A DNA stretch of 15,679 nucleotides. Source: a bacterium (lineage in GTDB: Bacteria; Nitrospinota_A; UBA7883; JACRGQ01). The notes beneath the pieces are model-generated. The model saw only the letters and a list, made by a program, of their open reading frames with translations. It searched no databases and was not told the DNA's origin. The stretch is taken from positions 1-15,679 of the forward strand of contig JAKAGL010000029.1 of the NCBI GenBank assembly GCA_021815535.1. Direction: 5' to 3'. Position 1 is the first letter of the stretch, and each line of letters opens with the position of its first letter. This document shows, in pieces, positions 14,075 to 15,679 of the stretch. The translations under genes and the position numbers were made by a program.

Positions 14075-14809
14075 ATGCGCAACGGGTTTTCTTCCCTTGC
14101 GGTTTCGCTGATCGCCGTTCCGCCGGCATTTGCCACTCCGTTTGACGGCGATTCTTTCTGGCTGGCGGGCATGTTCATCAAGGGGGGCTTTATGATGTGG
14201 CCCATCCTTGTGTGCTCCATCCTCGCGATGGCTATTTTCATCGAACGATTCATCGGGCTCCGCCGGAGCAACGTTATCCATCCACGCTTCATCAATGAAG
14301 TAAAATCCCACTGGGAGAAACGCGATTTCGCACAGGCGCTCAAGGTCTGCCGCAAACACGACGTGCCAATCAGCCGCATCCTTCGGGCCGGTTTGCTGCG
14401 CGCCGACCTCGGCGTTTTGGAAACCGAACGCGCCGTGGAAGGGGCGGGAGGCCACGAAGCGGCTTGGCTGGTTTCGCGGCTGCGCGGACTGGGGGTAATC
14501 GCAAGCATCACCCCCATGCTCGGTTTGCTCGGTACGGTATCAGGGCTGATCCGCTCTTTCGGCGCCATCGCCTCCAGCGGGCCAGGCAACCCCTCGATGG
14601 TCGCGGCCGGGGTGGCAGAAGCGCTCATCGCCACAGCCGCAGGCCTGATGGTCGGCATCGTCTCGCTGGGAGGCTATCACTTCCTGCGTGGACGCACCGA
14701 GCGGCTCATACACGAAATGGAAGAGGTCTCCATCGACCTGATAGAGGAAGTGCTGGAACGCTTCGTCTCCGACAAGAAAGCGGGTGCAACGGTCAATGAA
14801 GTTCCTTAA
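14075..14809 (+). CDS. MotA/TolQ/ExbB-type proton channel protein
   Basis: Inner-membrane subunit of a proton-driven motor complex that works with an ExbD/TolR protein. Of its 244 residues, positions 1-20 look like a signal peptide or extra N-terminal helix (SLAVSLIAVPPAFA). A first membrane helix follows at about 35-58 (KGGFMMWPILVCSILAMAIFIER). The second half holds the family core ITPMLGLLGTVSGLIRSFGAIAS and GVAEALIATAAGLMVGI. I chose the ATG at 14075 because GGGGG lies 8 nt upstream; the ATG at 14060 would overlap that site and adds only five residues. The next gene starts 14 nt inside this one. No tonB, tolA or TonB-dependent receptor is in the window, so TolQ, ExbB and other roles remain open. 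Confidence 0.9.
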   Translation: MRNGFSSLAVSLIAVPPAFATPFDGDSFWLAGMFIKGGFMMWPILVCSILAMAIFIERFIGLRRSNVIHPRFINEVKSHWEKRDFAQALKVCRKHDVPISRILRAGLLRADLGVLETERAVEGAGGHEAAWLVSRLRGLGVIASITPMLGLLGTVSGLIRSFGAIASSGPGNPSMVAAGVAEALIATAAGLMVGIVSLGGYHFLRGRTERLIHEMEEVSIDLIEEVLERFVSDKKAGATVNEVP

Positions 14810-15188
14810 GCCGGCGGAAGAGGATTTCTCGCTCCAGATCATCAATTTGGTCGACGTGGTGTTGGTGCTTCTCATCTTCTTCATGGTAACCACTTCCTAC
14901 GTCGGCTTCGCGTCGCGTCTCGACATCCAACTCCCCGACGCCAAGGCAGGGGCGGCCGCGGGGCAGAAACGCTCCTTCACCATCGAAATCAGCGGCGAGG
15001 GGAAAATATTTCTCGATGGCAAAGAGAGCACCAAGGAAGAAATCAGCACGGCATTGAGGCAGCCTGCCGGCGCCAAAAGCTCTGTCATCATCCGGGCCGA
15101 CAAGCGGCTCTTTTACGGACTGGCTGTAGAAATCATGGGGATCTGCCGCTCAGCGGGGATTAACGATATCGGGTTGGCCGTGATATGA
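14796..15188 (+). CDS. ExbD/TolR-type energy-transducing protein
   Basis: Partner of the ExbB-like protein. The 130 residues show the usual order: a short cytoplasmic start, one membrane helix (about 15-34) with the essential Asp20 in INLVDVVLVLLIFFM, then a periplasmic domain (about 42-130) with DIQLPDA and the late segment SSVIIRADKRLFYG. The Asp is the residue that takes part in proton translocation in ExbD/TolR. The ATG at 14796 starts within the exbB-like gene (14-nt overlap); an upstream in-frame GTG at 14784 is less likely. No strong ribosome site is seen, so translation is probably coupled. It overlaps the next gene by 4 nt (ATGA). Confidence 0.93.
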   Translation: MKFLKPAEEDFSLQIINLVDVVLVLLIFFMVTTSYVGFASRLDIQLPDAKAGAAAGQKRSFTIEISGEGKIFLDGKESTKEEISTALRQPAGAKSSVIIRADKRLFYGLAVEIMGICRSAGINDIGLAVI

Positions 15189-15679
15189 GCATCGAGCGGA
15201 ATCTGCCGCTTCTTCTGACACCGTTGGCCCATACCAACAGCGAAAAAGCGGCCCGCACCGCGTTAAAGAACTTTCTGACCGAACTGGTTGCCGCCACCGG
15301 CATGGACGCCGGATGGGTCCGCATTCGCTTCAGCCATGCGGGCATCACCACGGAAGCCGAATCGGGCGAAGGGCTTGCCGGCTTCTGTTTCGGCGGCTTG
15401 GAAGCCCCCACCTGCGCATGCCGCATCGCCATTGAAAGCGGAACCCCCGAGTGGATCGAGGAAACCCAGGAGGGTTTCTGCGAAAAGAACGGCTTTGCCA
15501 CCATTGTTTGCGTGCCAGCGGTTCATGAGGGAGAATGCCTGGGATTCATTTTTCTGGCCAGCCGTGAGGAAAAGGAGGCCAACCTACCGTTGCTGCAAAC
15601 GGTGGCGAAACATCTGGGATTGATGGCCGCTCGGGTACGGGATGCCGCGTTGATGGAAAAACGGCTGAAAACCCTGCAG
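15185..15679 (+). CDS. GAF-domain protein, 3' end outside window (sensor kinase N terminus likely)
   Basis: Open from the ATG at 15185 to the window edge, 165 codons. Residues about 15-150 form a GAF domain: a starting helix (EKAARTALKNFLTELVAATG), a central region with FCFGGLEAPTCACR, the strand segment FATIVCVPAVHEGECLGFIFLAS, and a final helix. The last visible residues (LMEKRLKTLQ) look like the start of a coiled-coil linker, as before a histidine kinase HisKA domain. The output domain is not seen, so kinase, cyclase or phosphatase remain possible. Six cysteines occur in the domain (68, 77, 79, 99, 109, 118). It overlaps the exbD-like stop by 4 nt and has GGGGAT further upstream only as a weak site. 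Confidence 0.75.
   Translation, partial: MSIERNLPLLLTPLAHTNSEKAARTALKNFLTELVAATGMDAGWVRIRFSHAGITTEAESGEGLAGFCFGGLEAPTCACRIAIESGTPEWIEETQEGFCEKNGFATIVCVPAVHEGECLGFIFLASREEKEANLPLLQTVAKHLGLMAARVRDAALMEKRLKTLQ

Overview
The window comes from a moderately GC-rich, Gram-negative (diderm) bacterium. It encodes a lipid A-type acyltransferase, an ADP-heptose-type LPS glycosyltransferase, an outer-membrane beta-barrel, a lipoprotein with a clear lipobox and an ExbB/ExbD proton channel. I cannot assign a genus. The gene mix would fit an environmental lineage such as Desulfobacterota, Nitrospirota or Nitrospinota, but that is only an impression. There is no tRNA, rRNA, CRISPR array, insertion sequence or phage gene that I can see, so most of this is ordinary chromosome.

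Layout. (1) 2-265, plus strand: the end of a CheY-like receiver domain. (2) 280-6068, minus strand: a compact run read as hisB, hisH, a lipid A acyltransferase gene, a waaF-like gene, an outer-membrane barrel gene, glnB and fbp. The middle junctions overlap by 4, 4 and 32 nt, so histidine synthesis and LPS assembly are translationally linked. glnB and fbp are 1 nt apart and may have their own extended -10 promoter at 1673-1681. (3) 6309-7142, plus: a TauE/SafE-type permease. (4) 7215-11864, minus: an overlapping three-gene operon of a TPR lipoprotein, a GT39-like membrane glycosyltransferase and a secreted protein with a C-terminal domain resembling ILEI/FAM3. (5) 11900-12636, minus: one monocistronic unit for a small Ser/Thr-rich exported protein, with a good sigma70-type promoter, a leader of about 200 nt, a strong ribosome binding site and a textbook terminator. 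(6) 12704-13991, minus: a lytic transglycosylase gene followed by pgsA. (7) 14075 to the window end, plus: exbB-like and exbD-like genes and a GAF-domain protein cut by the window edge, all overlapping.

How it fits together. Much of the window serves the cell envelope: lipid A acylation, LPS core sugar transfer, an outer-membrane barrel, phosphatidylglycerol synthesis, peptidoglycan cleavage and an energised inner-membrane channel. The most interesting part is 7215-12636. There a predicted lipid-linked-sugar glycosyltransferase sits in an operon with a TPR lipoprotein and an ILEI-like protein, next to a separately expressed exported protein whose mature part is about 31% Ser+Thr. A testable idea is that these form a surface-glycosylation system and its substrate. 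A second pattern is that several predicted -10 boxes lie only 6-9 nt upstream of start codons (hisB, the TPR lipoprotein gene and the transglycosylase gene), which suggests leaderless or nearly leaderless mRNAs.
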